Shown one piece after another: positions 1-6,008 of a stretch of DNA of 9,847 nt. Both the position numbers and the translations under genes were made by a program. Numbering within the stretch: position 1 is the stretch's first letter; every line of letters begins with the position of its first letter. The DNA is from Dehalococcoidia bacterium (GTDB taxonomy: Bacteria > Chloroflexota > Dehalococcoidia > UBA2247): the NCBI GenBank assembly GCA_021159955.1, contig JAGHDJ010000013.1:1-9847 (forward strand), read 5' to 3'. The notes beneath the pieces were generated by a model, which saw nothing but the letters and a program-made list of their open reading frames with translations, was not told the DNA's origin and searched no databases.

Positions 1-118
1 AGTATAACGCATATCTTTAGATGATGTAATATTATTTAGTTAAAGCTCACTTAGGAGAAAAAAAGTGTTAGTTTGAATAATAATAAGTAATAATACCTGC
101 GAATTTGTGAATTTAGTC

Positions 119-184
119 TTAGTGGTGAGGTGGAGGAATTGTGAATGAATGGTGGAGGGTTAAAGGGAGTTGTTGAAGAAAAGG
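119..184 (+). other. Cytosine-free G-rich tract with two-tier G-quadruplex motifs
   Basis: Sixty-six consecutive plus-strand bases contain no C, and 27 of the 60 bases at 121-180 are G. The pattern GG-N3-GG-N1-GG-N1-GG occurs at 124-136, and GG-N1-GG-N1-GGG-N5-GGG at 151-167. Both fit short-loop G-quadruplex patterns with two tetrads. The tract lies between the AT-rich segment and the DnaA boxes. The composition is seen directly; folding or a role in origin opening is inference. Confidence 0.5.
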
Positions 185-218
185 CTGTATCTACGGTGGT
201 TACATAATAAAGGAACAC

Positions 219-268
219 TTATCCACCAGACATAACGGTTATCCCCAAAAAGAGGGCACTTATCCACA
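219..268 (+). promoter_or_regulatory. Cluster of three DnaA boxes
   Basis: Three DnaA boxes read on the plus strand: TTATCCACC at 219-227 (one mismatch to TTATCCACA), TTATCCCCA at 239-247 (one mismatch), and a perfect TTATCCACA at 260-268. Their starts are 20 and 21 bp apart, about two helical turns, so all three would lie on the same face of the DNA. That suits cooperative loading of DnaA-ATP. A further TTATC at 278-282 is too degenerate to count. Confidence 0.8.
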
Positions 269-303
269 ACTTTATGTTTATCTCGGTGGAAAGATTACTC
301 TTA

Positions 304-1695
304 TTAATTTCTGTGGTCTTTAGAATAGAGAGTTTCTCTGATGGTCAGTACATCTCTGCGTAAGCGGGACTCGGCATTGATATTTGATGTCATCTTCTGA
401 TAACCATGGACAACGGTAGAGTGGTCTTTGCCACCGAGTAACCGCCCTATCTCAGACATAGAGAGACGGGTTTCCTCTCGCAGGAGATACATCGCTATCT
501 GCCGTGCCATTACCGTGTGTTTGTCGCGCTTTTTACCCTCCAGATCTGATGGAAGTAAATCAAAGTATTTTGACACTGTCGCTATTATAGTCTTGGCATC
601 TGGAGGAGAACGTCGTGCATTCTCGGTGGTCATATCGCTCAGGACTTCCTCTGCCATCTCTGTGCTGAGGGGCACTCTGGTGAGGCGGGAGCAGGCAACT
701 ATCCGGTTAAGTGAGCCCTCCAGTTCCCGAATATTACTTTGAATGCGGTGTGCCAGGAAATCTATCACATCCGGTGGTATAGGTGTTCCCTGGCTTTCTG
801 CTTTGCATTGGAGGATAGCCGTGCGAGTTTCAAGGTCTGGAGGTTGTATATCCGTCAATAATCCCCATTCAAAACGGGAACGTAACCGCTCTTCCAACAG
901 AGCCATCGCTTTGGGCGGTCTGTCGCTGGTGAGGACTATCTGTTTGTTAGTATTGTGTAGTTCGTTGAAGGTGTGGAAAAATCCTTCCTGAGTCTGTTCT
1001 TTACCACTGATAAACTGGATATCGTCTAGCATCAGCAGGTCTACGTTGCGGAATTTATTACGGAACTCATCGGTGGTGCGGTCTCTTATGGAGCTTATGA
1101 ACTGGTTGGTAAACTGCTCGCCACTGGCATAGACTACGCGCGCTCCCTTATTGCCGTTGGAGAAGAGATGTCCTATGGCGTGCATCAGGTGGGTTTTGCC
1201 CCGTCCGACTCCGCCGTAGATAAAGAGGGGGTTGTAGGTGTTACCTGGACTCTCTGCAACTCCCAGTGCTGCGGCATAAGCCATACGGTTGGAACTGCCC
1301 ACGACAAAGGAGTTGAAGGTATAGCGCGGGTTGAAGTGAGGGCGTGGGGCGTAATAGGTGTCGTGGTTGAGTGGGAGGGGGGACTCACTGTTGATGGTTG
1401 TTAGTGGGCTGTTCTGTGCTGTGAGAGTATCTGTTTCTCCCTGCACGACCTTGAACTGGAGTTTGAGCCCCTTCTGTCCGATGATTCCTATGAGGGTTTT
1501 TCTAATTAGCGAGCGCTGACGCTTTCCCAACCACTCGGCGACGAAGATGCTTGGTACTCCTACCGTGAAGTGGTTATCGTGATAATCTATGCCATTAGTA
1601 TTTCTAAGCCAGGTGTCGTAGTTTGCTTCATTGACCTGAAGTTGCAGCTCTCCCAGTGCAGTTTCCCAGACTTCTTTGGCGGACCATTCGGGCAT
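304..1695 (-). CDS. dnaA: Chromosomal replication initiator protein DnaA
   Basis: DnaA is the AAA+ ATPase that binds DnaA boxes, melts oriC and helps load the replicative helicase. At 463 residues it has the usual family length. Residues 1-80 look like domain I (MPEWSAKEVWETALGEL), followed by a variable linker to about 115. Domain III carries Walker A GGVGRGKT (161-168), Walker B LLMLDD (220-225), sensor 1 TSDRPP (256-261), the arginine-finger box VII around ERLRSRFEWG (269-278) and sensor 2 NIRELEGSL (321-329). Domain IV carries the signature GGKDHSTVVH (421-430) that reads the DnaA box. I chose the ATG at 1695 because GGAG sits 7 nt upstream and the protein then begins like other DnaA proteins; the frame stays open to a TTG at 1740 without such support. 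Arg165 replaces the Leu usual in the GxxGLGKT loop. The gene points toward the DnaA-box cluster and has its own promoter. Confidence 0.98.
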   Translation of the reverse strand: MPEWSAKEVWETALGELQLQVNEANYDTWLRNTNGIDYHDNHFTVGVPSIFVAEWLGKRQRSLIRKTLIGIIGQKGLKLQFKVVQGETDTLTAQNSPLTTINSESPLPLNHDTYYAPRPHFNPRYTFNSFVVGSSNRMAYAAALGVAESPGNTYNPLFIYGGVGRGKTHLMHAIGHLFSNGNKGARVVYASGEQFTNQFISSIRDRTTDEFRNKFRNVDLLMLDDIQFISGKEQTQEGFFHTFNELHNTNKQIVLTSDRPPKAMALLEERLRSRFEWGLLTDIQPPDLETRTAILQCKAESQGTPIPPDVIDFLAHRIQSNIRELEGSLNRIVACSRLTRVPLSTEMAEEVLSDMTTENARRSPPDAKTIIATVSKYFDLLPSDLEGKKRDKHTVMARQIAMYLLREETRLSMSEIGRLLGGKDHSTVVHGYQKMTSNINAESRLRRDVLTIRETLYSKDHRN

Positions 1696-1714
1696 TTTAT
1701 ATCTCCAGTCAGGA

Positions 1715-1731
1715 TGTGACACATTGTGACA
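1715..1731 (-). repeat. Tandem heptamer TGTCACA in the dnaA leader
   Basis: On the dnaA sense strand TGTCACA occurs twice, separated by ATG, giving an exact 10-bp period. On the plus strand it reads TGTGACA at 1715-1721 and 1725-1731. It lies between the dnaA promoter and ribosome binding site, so a protein bound here would block dnaA transcription just after initiation. It is a candidate operator only; no regulator is recognised. Confidence 0.4.
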
Positions 1732-1754
1732 GGGAAACAAATCACAAGGTCTCT

Positions 1755-1805
1755 AGAATAGCGTAACTGCCAAGTATCCGTCAAGTTCTTTTTTGCCCCT
1801 TTTTT
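1755..1805 (-). promoter_or_regulatory. dnaA promoter with UP-like A-tracts
   Basis: On the minus strand TTGACG (1784-1779) and TATTCT (1760-1755) are separated by 18 bp, a good sigma-70-type pair, and predict a start near 1748, about 53 bp before the dnaA ATG. Immediately upstream are two six-base A-tracts on the sense strand (1794-1789 and 1805-1800) separated by GGGGC. They are 11 bp apart and fall near -41 to -46 and -52 to -57, where the two UP-element subsites bind the RNA polymerase alpha subunits. Confidence 0.65.
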
Positions 1806-1854
1806 CTTTCGGTCCTGGCACTGTCGTTGGTCTTTCACAACAGGCTTACTTTGA

Positions 1855-1883
1855 TTGACAGTACATTATGGAGGCGCTACACT
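1855..1883 (+). promoter_or_regulatory. Promoter for the fmdE-like gene
   Basis: A perfect -35 TTGACA (1855-1860) is followed after exactly 17 bp by TACACT (1878-1883; four of six to TATAAT). The predicted start is near 1890, giving a leader of about 50 nt. It is divergent from the dnaA promoter, with the two -35 boxes about 70 bp apart. The TTGCAA operator at 1895-1910 would cover the first transcribed bases. Confidence 0.65.
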
Positions 1884-1894
1884 GTCTAAGTTTG

Positions 1895-1910
1895 TTGCAA
1901 GTAATTGCAA
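1895..1910 (+). promoter_or_regulatory. Operator candidate 1, TTGCAA-N4-TTGCAA
   Basis: TTGCAA at 1895-1900 and again at 1905-1910, with spacer GTAA. Each hexamer is a palindrome, so the site is both a direct and an inverted repeat with a 10-bp period. It lies at about +5 to +20 of the fmdE promoter, where binding would block transcription. The same layout, flanked by the same TG and T, recurs at 2694-2709 before the substrate-binding protein gene. The repetition in two leaders of one locus is the main support. Confidence 0.65.
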
Positions 1911-1940
1911 TCACTGAGAGAAACGGGGGCAATTTATTAG

Positions 1941-2648
1941 ATGGAGTACACCTCGGCTCGAGGTCCCAGAAGCGGGATAGGAGAATTAGTAGAGGCAGGA
2001 GCTTTAGTAAAATTAATGAAAAAAGCGGGAGAAATTCATGGCCATTTTTGTCCCTTTTTGGCTGTCGGTGTGAAAGCTGGATGGCGGGCGGTTACCGAAC
2101 TGAGAGTTAACTCTGCTGGCATGGAGGATGTTGTCGCTATTGTGGAGACCAATAGTTGCTTTAGCGATGGGATACAAGTTGTGACCGGTTGCACCTTCGG
2201 CAATAATTCTCTTATCTATCGCGACTACGGGAAGACCGCGGTAACGGTGGCTCGCAGGAATGGGAAGGGAGTCAGGGTGTCGGTGAAACTAAAAGGTGAG
2301 TTTCTCAATGAGCGTGAGCCGGAGACGATGCGCCTGTTCCAGGCGGTGGTAGCAGAACGCAAAGGAAGTGAGAGTGATAGAACGAGATTGATGGAGGAGT
2401 GGAAGCGGGTAGGATTCGATATGCTGGACATTCCCGATGCCGAATTGTTTGAAGTGCGAAAGGTTAAAGCGGATATCCCCAGCTATGCCCGTATCTTTAC
2501 CAGCGTGAAATGCTCTGTCTGCGGCGAAGATGTGATGGAACCTCGTGTGAGAATGAAGTCCGGGAAACCTGTTTGCATCCCATGCTCCGGGCGGGAATAT
2601 TATCAGCTTTCAGGGGATGGTATGTGTTTAAGGCGAGATAATGGATAG
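1941..2648 (+). CDS. FmdE/FwdE-family protein with C-terminal zinc ribbon
   Basis: This 235-residue protein belongs to the family named after subunit E of formylmethanofuran dehydrogenase, widespread in organisms that lack that enzyme. The FmdE core begins with the metal-site motif HGHFCP (33-38: His33, His35, Cys37) and continues with NSCFSDGIQVVTGCTFGN (71-88), holding Cys73 and Cys84. A zinc ribbon of form C-X2-C-X17-C-X2-C follows at Cys191, Cys194, Cys212 and Cys215. There is no signal peptide, so it is probably cytoplasmic. No other subunit of the dehydrogenase is nearby; the partner is a family 5 ABC transporter. A metal-sensing, metal-trafficking or cofactor-insertion role is inferred, not shown. 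The ATG at 1941 lacks a strong Shine-Dalgarno; Met26 is an alternative but would cut into the helix before HGHFCP. Promoter and operator lie directly upstream. Confidence 0.85.
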   Translation: MEYTSARGPRSGIGELVEAGALVKLMKKAGEIHGHFCPFLAVGVKAGWRAVTELRVNSAGMEDVVAIVETNSCFSDGIQVVTGCTFGNNSLIYRDYGKTAVTVARRNGKGVRVSVKLKGEFLNEREPETMRLFQAVVAERKGSESDRTRLMEEWKRVGFDMLDIPDAELFEVRKVKADIPSYARIFTSVKCSVCGEDVMEPRVRMKSGKPVCIPCSGREYYQLSGDGMCLRRDNG

Positions 2649-2693
2649 TGGTGGTGGGCTGTTCAGAGAAGGATAAAAAATTTTAGTATCCTG

Positions 2694-2719
2694 TTGCAAT
2701 TAGTTGCAATAAATATAAA
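2694..2719 (+). promoter_or_regulatory. Operator candidate 2 (TTGCAA-N4-TTGCAA) and -10 box before the transporter operon
   Basis: TTGCAA occurs at 2694-2699 and 2704-2709 with spacer TTAG, matching the site before fmdE: both read TG-TTGCAA-N4-TTGCAA-T. A TATAAA at 2714-2719 follows and would serve as -10, with no good -35 at normal spacing, so the operator covers the -35/spacer region. The start would be near 2726. A repressor here would directly exclude RNA polymerase. Some readthrough from fmdE is possible, since no terminator is visible in 2649-2693. Confidence 0.6.
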
Positions 2720-2744
2720 CGACCAAATTGAAAAGGAAACGTGA

Positions 2745-4451
2745 ATGCTTAAAGGAATCTTGAAAAGAACCGTAGTGATAGGATTAGTTTTATTCTTAGT
2801 TCTGGGAGGAGTGCTGATAGCAGGCTGTACCGATGAGGTTGACGAGGATACACCGCAGGGACAAGCAACCTCCAGTCCAGTGTTGGGGGATAGCGAGGAG
2901 GCGAGGTCTACACCGACTGCGGTCGCAACAGTAGATGAAAAGCCTGCTCCCTCTCAACCTGTTTCATACACCATTGCCGACTCTACGGGCGATTGGGGTT
3001 ATCCTTCCCCTTACACCCACTATTCAAGGGGTCCGGGATATATCAGGATGAGCTTCGTCTTTGATACCCTCGTCTGGAAAGATGAAATGGGAAAATTCGT
3101 GCCGGCGCTGGCGGAAGAGTGGCAGTATCTGGAGGATGAGAACGCCTATGTATTTAAGTTGCGAGATAATGTTACTTGGCATGATGGCGAGAAGTTCACC
3201 GCGGAAGATGTAGCTTTCACGGTTGAATACGTCAAGGAGCACCCGATGCCTTTTACCACCTTGATAGGACCCAGCGGCATAAGGGAGACTGAGATAATAG
3301 ACGACTATACCATCAAGATATCCTTAGAGCAGTTATATGCTCCCTTCCTTAATGATATTGCTGGAACTTTGGTGATGTTGCCGCAGCATATCTGGGAGGA
3401 GGTGGTTGTACCTGAAGAATTCACCGATGCAAAGGCAGTTGTGGGGACGGGTCCCTATATGCTCGTTGATTACAGCAAAGAACACGGCACATATCTCTAT
3501 AAGGCTTTTCCCGACTATTATCTGGGCAAGCCGGCAGTAGAAGAGCTAAAGCTGGTAAAGATAGGCGAGCAGATGATACCGGCTGCCCTGAAAGAAGGTA
3601 GTGTAGACTATGGGGGTGTTTCTCCCGACATCGTCGGGGAAATGGAGAAAGAGGGCTTTGCTGTGGTGATGGCGCCACGCGGCTGGAATGCCAAGCTCAC
3701 CATAAATCACAATAAGGAGCCCCTCTCCACGAGGGAATTCCGCCAGGCTCTGGCTTATGCCATAGACCGGGATGGGCTGGTGGAGATTACTCAGAGGGGG
3801 CATGGTGCTGCTGGCAGCGCGGGAATGATACCCCCTGATAGCGAGTGGTATAATCCCAATATAGAACAGTATGCTTACAATCCTGAGAAAGCTCGTGAGT
3901 TACTGGAGGGAATGGGATACCAACTGGAGGATGGCTGGTTCGTTAAGGATGGAGAGCCTCTGGAGTTGGAACTGCTCACTCAATCCCGGTATGGATTTGT
4001 TGAGGTTGGAGAGTTCATCCAACAGCAGTTAGAGAGTATAGGGATAAAAATTGAACTCAGGTGTCTGGAGGGTAAATCCCTTGATTCCAGGGTTGATGCT
4101 TGGGATTTCGACCTCTCGGTTTATGGCCACGGAGGGCTTTACGAGCCTTCAATTCTGAATAAGGTAATCACAGGGAGTGGGTTTAACAGTGCGCGCTATG
4201 AGAAGAACGAGATATTGAATCAGCTTCTGGAAGAACAGCGGCAGGAGATGAATCCCGTAAAGAGAAAAGAACTAGTACAGCAAATACAGGCGGTCTATGC
4301 TGATGTCCTCCCTGCGCTGACTCTCTATTATCCCAACTGGTATTCGGCGCACAATAGCAGGGTGGCTATATTTTATACCCCCGGTGGTGTTGCATCTGGT
4401 ATACCTATTGCTCTGAATAAGCTGGCTTTTATGCAATGTGAGGATAAATAG
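2745..4451 (+). CDS. ABC transporter substrate-binding lipoprotein, SBP family 5 (Opp/Dpp/Nik type)
   Basis: An extracytoplasmic solute-capture protein for the transporter encoded just downstream. The 568-residue product starts with a lipoprotein signal: basic LKGILKR, a hydrophobic core, then the lipobox LIAGC with Cys28 as the lipidated residue. A linker rich in Asp, Glu, Thr and Pro runs to about residue 70. The family 5 domain follows, shown by FKLRDNVTWHDGEKFTAEDV and later by GTGPYMLVDY, FRQALAYAIDRDGL and YNPEKARELLEGMGY. Family members bind peptides, nickel or nickel chelates, opines and other ligands. The phrases YAPFLNDIAG and the ending VLPALTLYYPNW look NikA-like by eye, and the operator before it suggests metal control, but the ligand is not readable from sequence. 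The ATG at 2745 has AAGGAA about 7 nt upstream. The trmO-like gene starts 18 bp after the stop. Confidence 0.9.
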   Translation: MLKGILKRTVVIGLVLFLVLGGVLIAGCTDEVDEDTPQGQATSSPVLGDSEEARSTPTAVATVDEKPAPSQPVSYTIADSTGDWGYPSPYTHYSRGPGYIRMSFVFDTLVWKDEMGKFVPALAEEWQYLEDENAYVFKLRDNVTWHDGEKFTAEDVAFTVEYVKEHPMPFTTLIGPSGIRETEIIDDYTIKISLEQLYAPFLNDIAGTLVMLPQHIWEEVVVPEEFTDAKAVVGTGPYMLVDYSKEHGTYLYKAFPDYYLGKPAVEELKLVKIGEQMIPAALKEGSVDYGGVSPDIVGEMEKEGFAVVMAPRGWNAKLTINHNKEPLSTREFRQALAYAIDRDGLVEITQRGHGAAGSAGMIPPDSEWYNPNIEQYAYNPEKARELLEGMGYQLEDGWFVKDGEPLELELLTQSRYGFVEVGEFIQQQLESIGIKIELRCLEGKSLDSRVDAWDFDLSVYGHGGLYEPSILNKVITGSGFNSARYEKNEILNQLLEEQRQEMNPVKRKELVQQIQAVYADVLPALTLYYPNWYSAHNSRVAIFYTPGGVASGIPIALNKLAFMQCEDK

Positions 4452-4469
4452 GAGCGAGGAGGACTGGAA

Positions 4470-5018
4470 GTGCCAGGAAAAGAATCTAAAGGTGAGACCT
4501 CATCTGAGATAAAATTAAAACCCGTGGGGGTGGTGAGGAGCGAGATAAAAGAACTAAGCCTGGTTGCCGGCTCTCGTGACTTGAAATGGCGAGGGAAATT
4601 AGAGGCTTCAAAGGCGGAGAAGAGCGGGGTATCAGAACTGGTGCTTAATAGTGATTTGACTGACATGCTTGATGGCATAGAGGAGTTTTCTCACCTGTTG
4701 GTCCTTTACTGGCCTCACCTTGTTCCCCCTGAGAGCCGTGTTCCGATGAAGGTGCACCCTATGGGAAGAGGGGCTTTTCCGATGGTGGGACTTTTTGCTA
4801 CCTGCAGCCCCATTCGACCGAATTCCATCCTGGTAATGGCGGTGCGATTACTGGAGCGGAAGGGGAATATATTGAGAGTAGAGGGGTTGGATGCCGTTGA
4901 CGGCAGCCCTGTGCTGGACATTAAACCCTATGTGCCTAGCTATTATGCTAAGGATGAGGTAAGGGAATCAGACTGGATGAAGCAGATACATAGGGAGTTT
5001 GCTAACCTTTCCTCTTGA
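4470..5018 (+). CDS. trmO: TrmO/TsaA-domain protein (putative SAM-dependent methyltransferase, divergent)
   Basis: The family (UPF0066, TsaA) includes TrmO, which methylates N6 of threonylcarbamoyl-adenosine 37 in some tRNAs using SAM. In this 182-residue protein the fold signature is clear: KPVGVVRSEI (17-26), GIEEFSHLLVLYW (69-81), VGLFATCSPIRPNSI (106-120) and GLDAVDGSPVLDIKPYVPSY (139-158). The central motif departs from E. coli TrmO, as I recall it: Cys112 stands where ATR has Arg, and RPNSILVM replaces RPNPxGLS. It may belong to a separate subfamily with another substrate. The GTG start at 4470 is supported by AGGAGGA six nt upstream. It sits inside the transporter operon, between binding protein and permease, which is odd for a tRNA enzyme and hints at a role tied to transport or the neighbouring FmdE protein. 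The symbol is family-level only. Confidence 0.8.
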   Translation: MPGKESKGETSSEIKLKPVGVVRSEIKELSLVAGSRDLKWRGKLEASKAEKSGVSELVLNSDLTDMLDGIEEFSHLLVLYWPHLVPPESRVPMKVHPMGRGAFPMVGLFATCSPIRPNSILVMAVRLLERKGNILRVEGLDAVDGSPVLDIKPYVPSYYAKDEVRESDWMKQIHREFANLSS

Positions 5019-5019
5019 G

Positions 5020-5035
5020 AGGTCGAAAGAGACCT
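5020..5035 (+). promoter_or_regulatory. Short intercistronic hairpin before the first permease
   Basis: AGGTC (5020-5024) and GACCT (5031-5035) form a perfect 5-bp stem with loop GAAAGA, ending one base before the ATG at 5037. It occupies the expected ribosome binding area, where no strong Shine-Dalgarno is visible. It could lower permease translation relative to the binding protein. There is no U-run, so it is not a terminator. Confidence 0.35.
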
Positions 5036-5036
5036 A

Positions 5037-6008
5037 ATGATAAACAAGCGAAATATGGCAACATACGGGATAGCACTGGTCTTCATCCTGGCTCTTAATT
5101 TCCTTCTGCCTAGGATGATGCCAGGAGACCCGTTGATGGCGATATATGGCGAAGACGCCCTGATACAGATGACTCCAGAGCTGAAGGCTCACCTCGTGGA
5201 GCGATTTGCTCTCGATGAGCCCATCTGGAGTCAGCTCGGAGCGTATTTCTGGGGGCTGCTCAGGGGTGACCTGGGGCACTCATATTACTACAATGCTCCT
5301 GTGTCGGAGGTTATCCTTGGGCGCTTGCCATGGACATGCTTACTGGTTGGCTCGTCTCTGGTGCTCTCCACTGTCCTTGGGGTGGTGCTGGGGATTGAAT
5401 CCGGCTGGAGGCGTGGGCGCAAGCTCGATAAATCCCTGCTCACCGGATTGATGGCATTGGGCGGGTTCCCCGATTTCTTTCTGGGGATAGTTCTCCTTCT
5501 TGTCTTCGGTGTGACTCTTGGTCTGTTACCTCTGGCAGGGGCATTGACGCCTTATGCCGAGCTATCGGGGCTGGCTCTATCACTGGATATCTTAAAACAC
5601 CTCCTGCTGCCGCTGGCATCCCTCACACTGTGTCATATCGGTGGCAGTTATCTCTTGACCAGAAACACTATGATAACGGTAATGCAGGAACCATATATAC
5701 TCACTGCGAGGGCGAAGGGATTGTCTGACTCTCAAATAAGATACCATCACGCGGGCAGGAATTCTATGCTCCCGGTATTTACCAGAACGGGGATGTGGCT
5801 GGGTAGATTGGTGACGGGAGCGCTCTTTGTGGAGATGGTCTTTGCCTATCCAGGGTTGGGGTATCTCACTTATGAGGCTCTGCTTGCACGCGATTATCCC
5901 GTGCTGCAGGGGGTACTGCTGATGGTGGCGGTCTTTGTTCTGGTGGCTAATCTACTGGTCGACTTAACCTATCCCAAACTTGACCCGAGGGCGAGCTATG
6001 CACATTAG
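5037..6008 (+). CDS. ABC transporter permease, DppB/OppB/NikB type
   Basis: Inner-membrane permease, one half of the translocation pore. The 323 residues give the typical OppB/DppB size and layout: a first membrane segment (about 9-28), a long extracytoplasmic loop with the family-like ERFALDEPIWSQ (55-66) and LLRGDLGHSY (74-83), then further hydrophobic segments near 100-120, 135-160, 180-200, 255-270 and 288-310. The coupling (EAA) loop that docks on the ATPase is EPYILTARAKGLSDSQIR (218-235) running to Pro246. The C-terminus TYPKLDPRASYAH is typical. The ATG at 5037 is chosen although its ribosome binding site is weak; Met7 is an alternative. It starts 18 bp after the trmO-like gene and overlaps the next permease by 11 bp, so the two are translationally linked. 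Confidence 0.93.
   Translation: MINKRNMATYGIALVFILALNFLLPRMMPGDPLMAIYGEDALIQMTPELKAHLVERFALDEPIWSQLGAYFWGLLRGDLGHSYYYNAPVSEVILGRLPWTCLLVGSSLVLSTVLGVVLGIESGWRRGRKLDKSLLTGLMALGGFPDFFLGIVLLLVFGVTLGLLPLAGALTPYAELSGLALSLDILKHLLLPLASLTLCHIGGSYLLTRNTMITVMQEPYILTARAKGLSDSQIRYHHAGRNSMLPVFTRTGMWLGRLVTGALFVEMVFAYPGLGYLTYEALLARDYPVLQGVLLMVAVFVLVANLLVDLTYPKLDPRASYAH

Larger units (their letters stand above)
1..303. other. Probable chromosomal replication origin (oriC) region, non-coding
   Basis: This stretch has no convincing gene. From left to right it holds an AT-rich segment (1-120, about 75% A+T) with a TAA/AAT-rich run at 79-97, a C-free G-rich tract (119-184), and three same-direction DnaA boxes (219-268) ending 35 bp before the dnaA stop codon. 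A clustered set of boxes beside dnaA next to an AT-rich candidate unwinding element is the usual bacterial oriC layout, often between dnaA and dnaN. dnaN itself is not in the window. The TAA-rich run could be read as DnaA-trio-like, but it lies over 100 bp from the boxes, farther than the known arrangement, so I give that little weight. The call rests on layout; origin activity is inferred. Confidence 0.7.

Noticed and set aside
145..207. A 20-codon frame starting ATG with GGAGG eight bases upstream
   Set aside because: It lies in the G-rich tract, which creates false Shine-Dalgarno matches, and the peptide has no recognisable feature.
278..286. Possible fourth DnaA box, TTATCTCGG
   Set aside because: Four mismatches to TTATCCACA in nine bases and it breaks the 20-21 bp spacing.
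1696..1740. N-terminal extension of dnaA from a TTG at 1740
   Set aside because: No ribosome binding site; it adds 15 residues that look unlike DnaA and would start just inside the predicted leader, while ATG 1695 has a good GGAG.
1868..2110. Plus-strand frame with ATG at 1868 overlapping the fmdE-like gene
   Set aside because: It would start upstream of the predicted transcription start, and overlaps a clearly conserved protein in another frame.
2671..2691. Inverted repeat GGATA/TATCC between the fmdE-like gene and the operator
   Set aside because: Only five pairs around an 11-base AT loop with no following T-run; too weak for a terminator and not repeated elsewhere.
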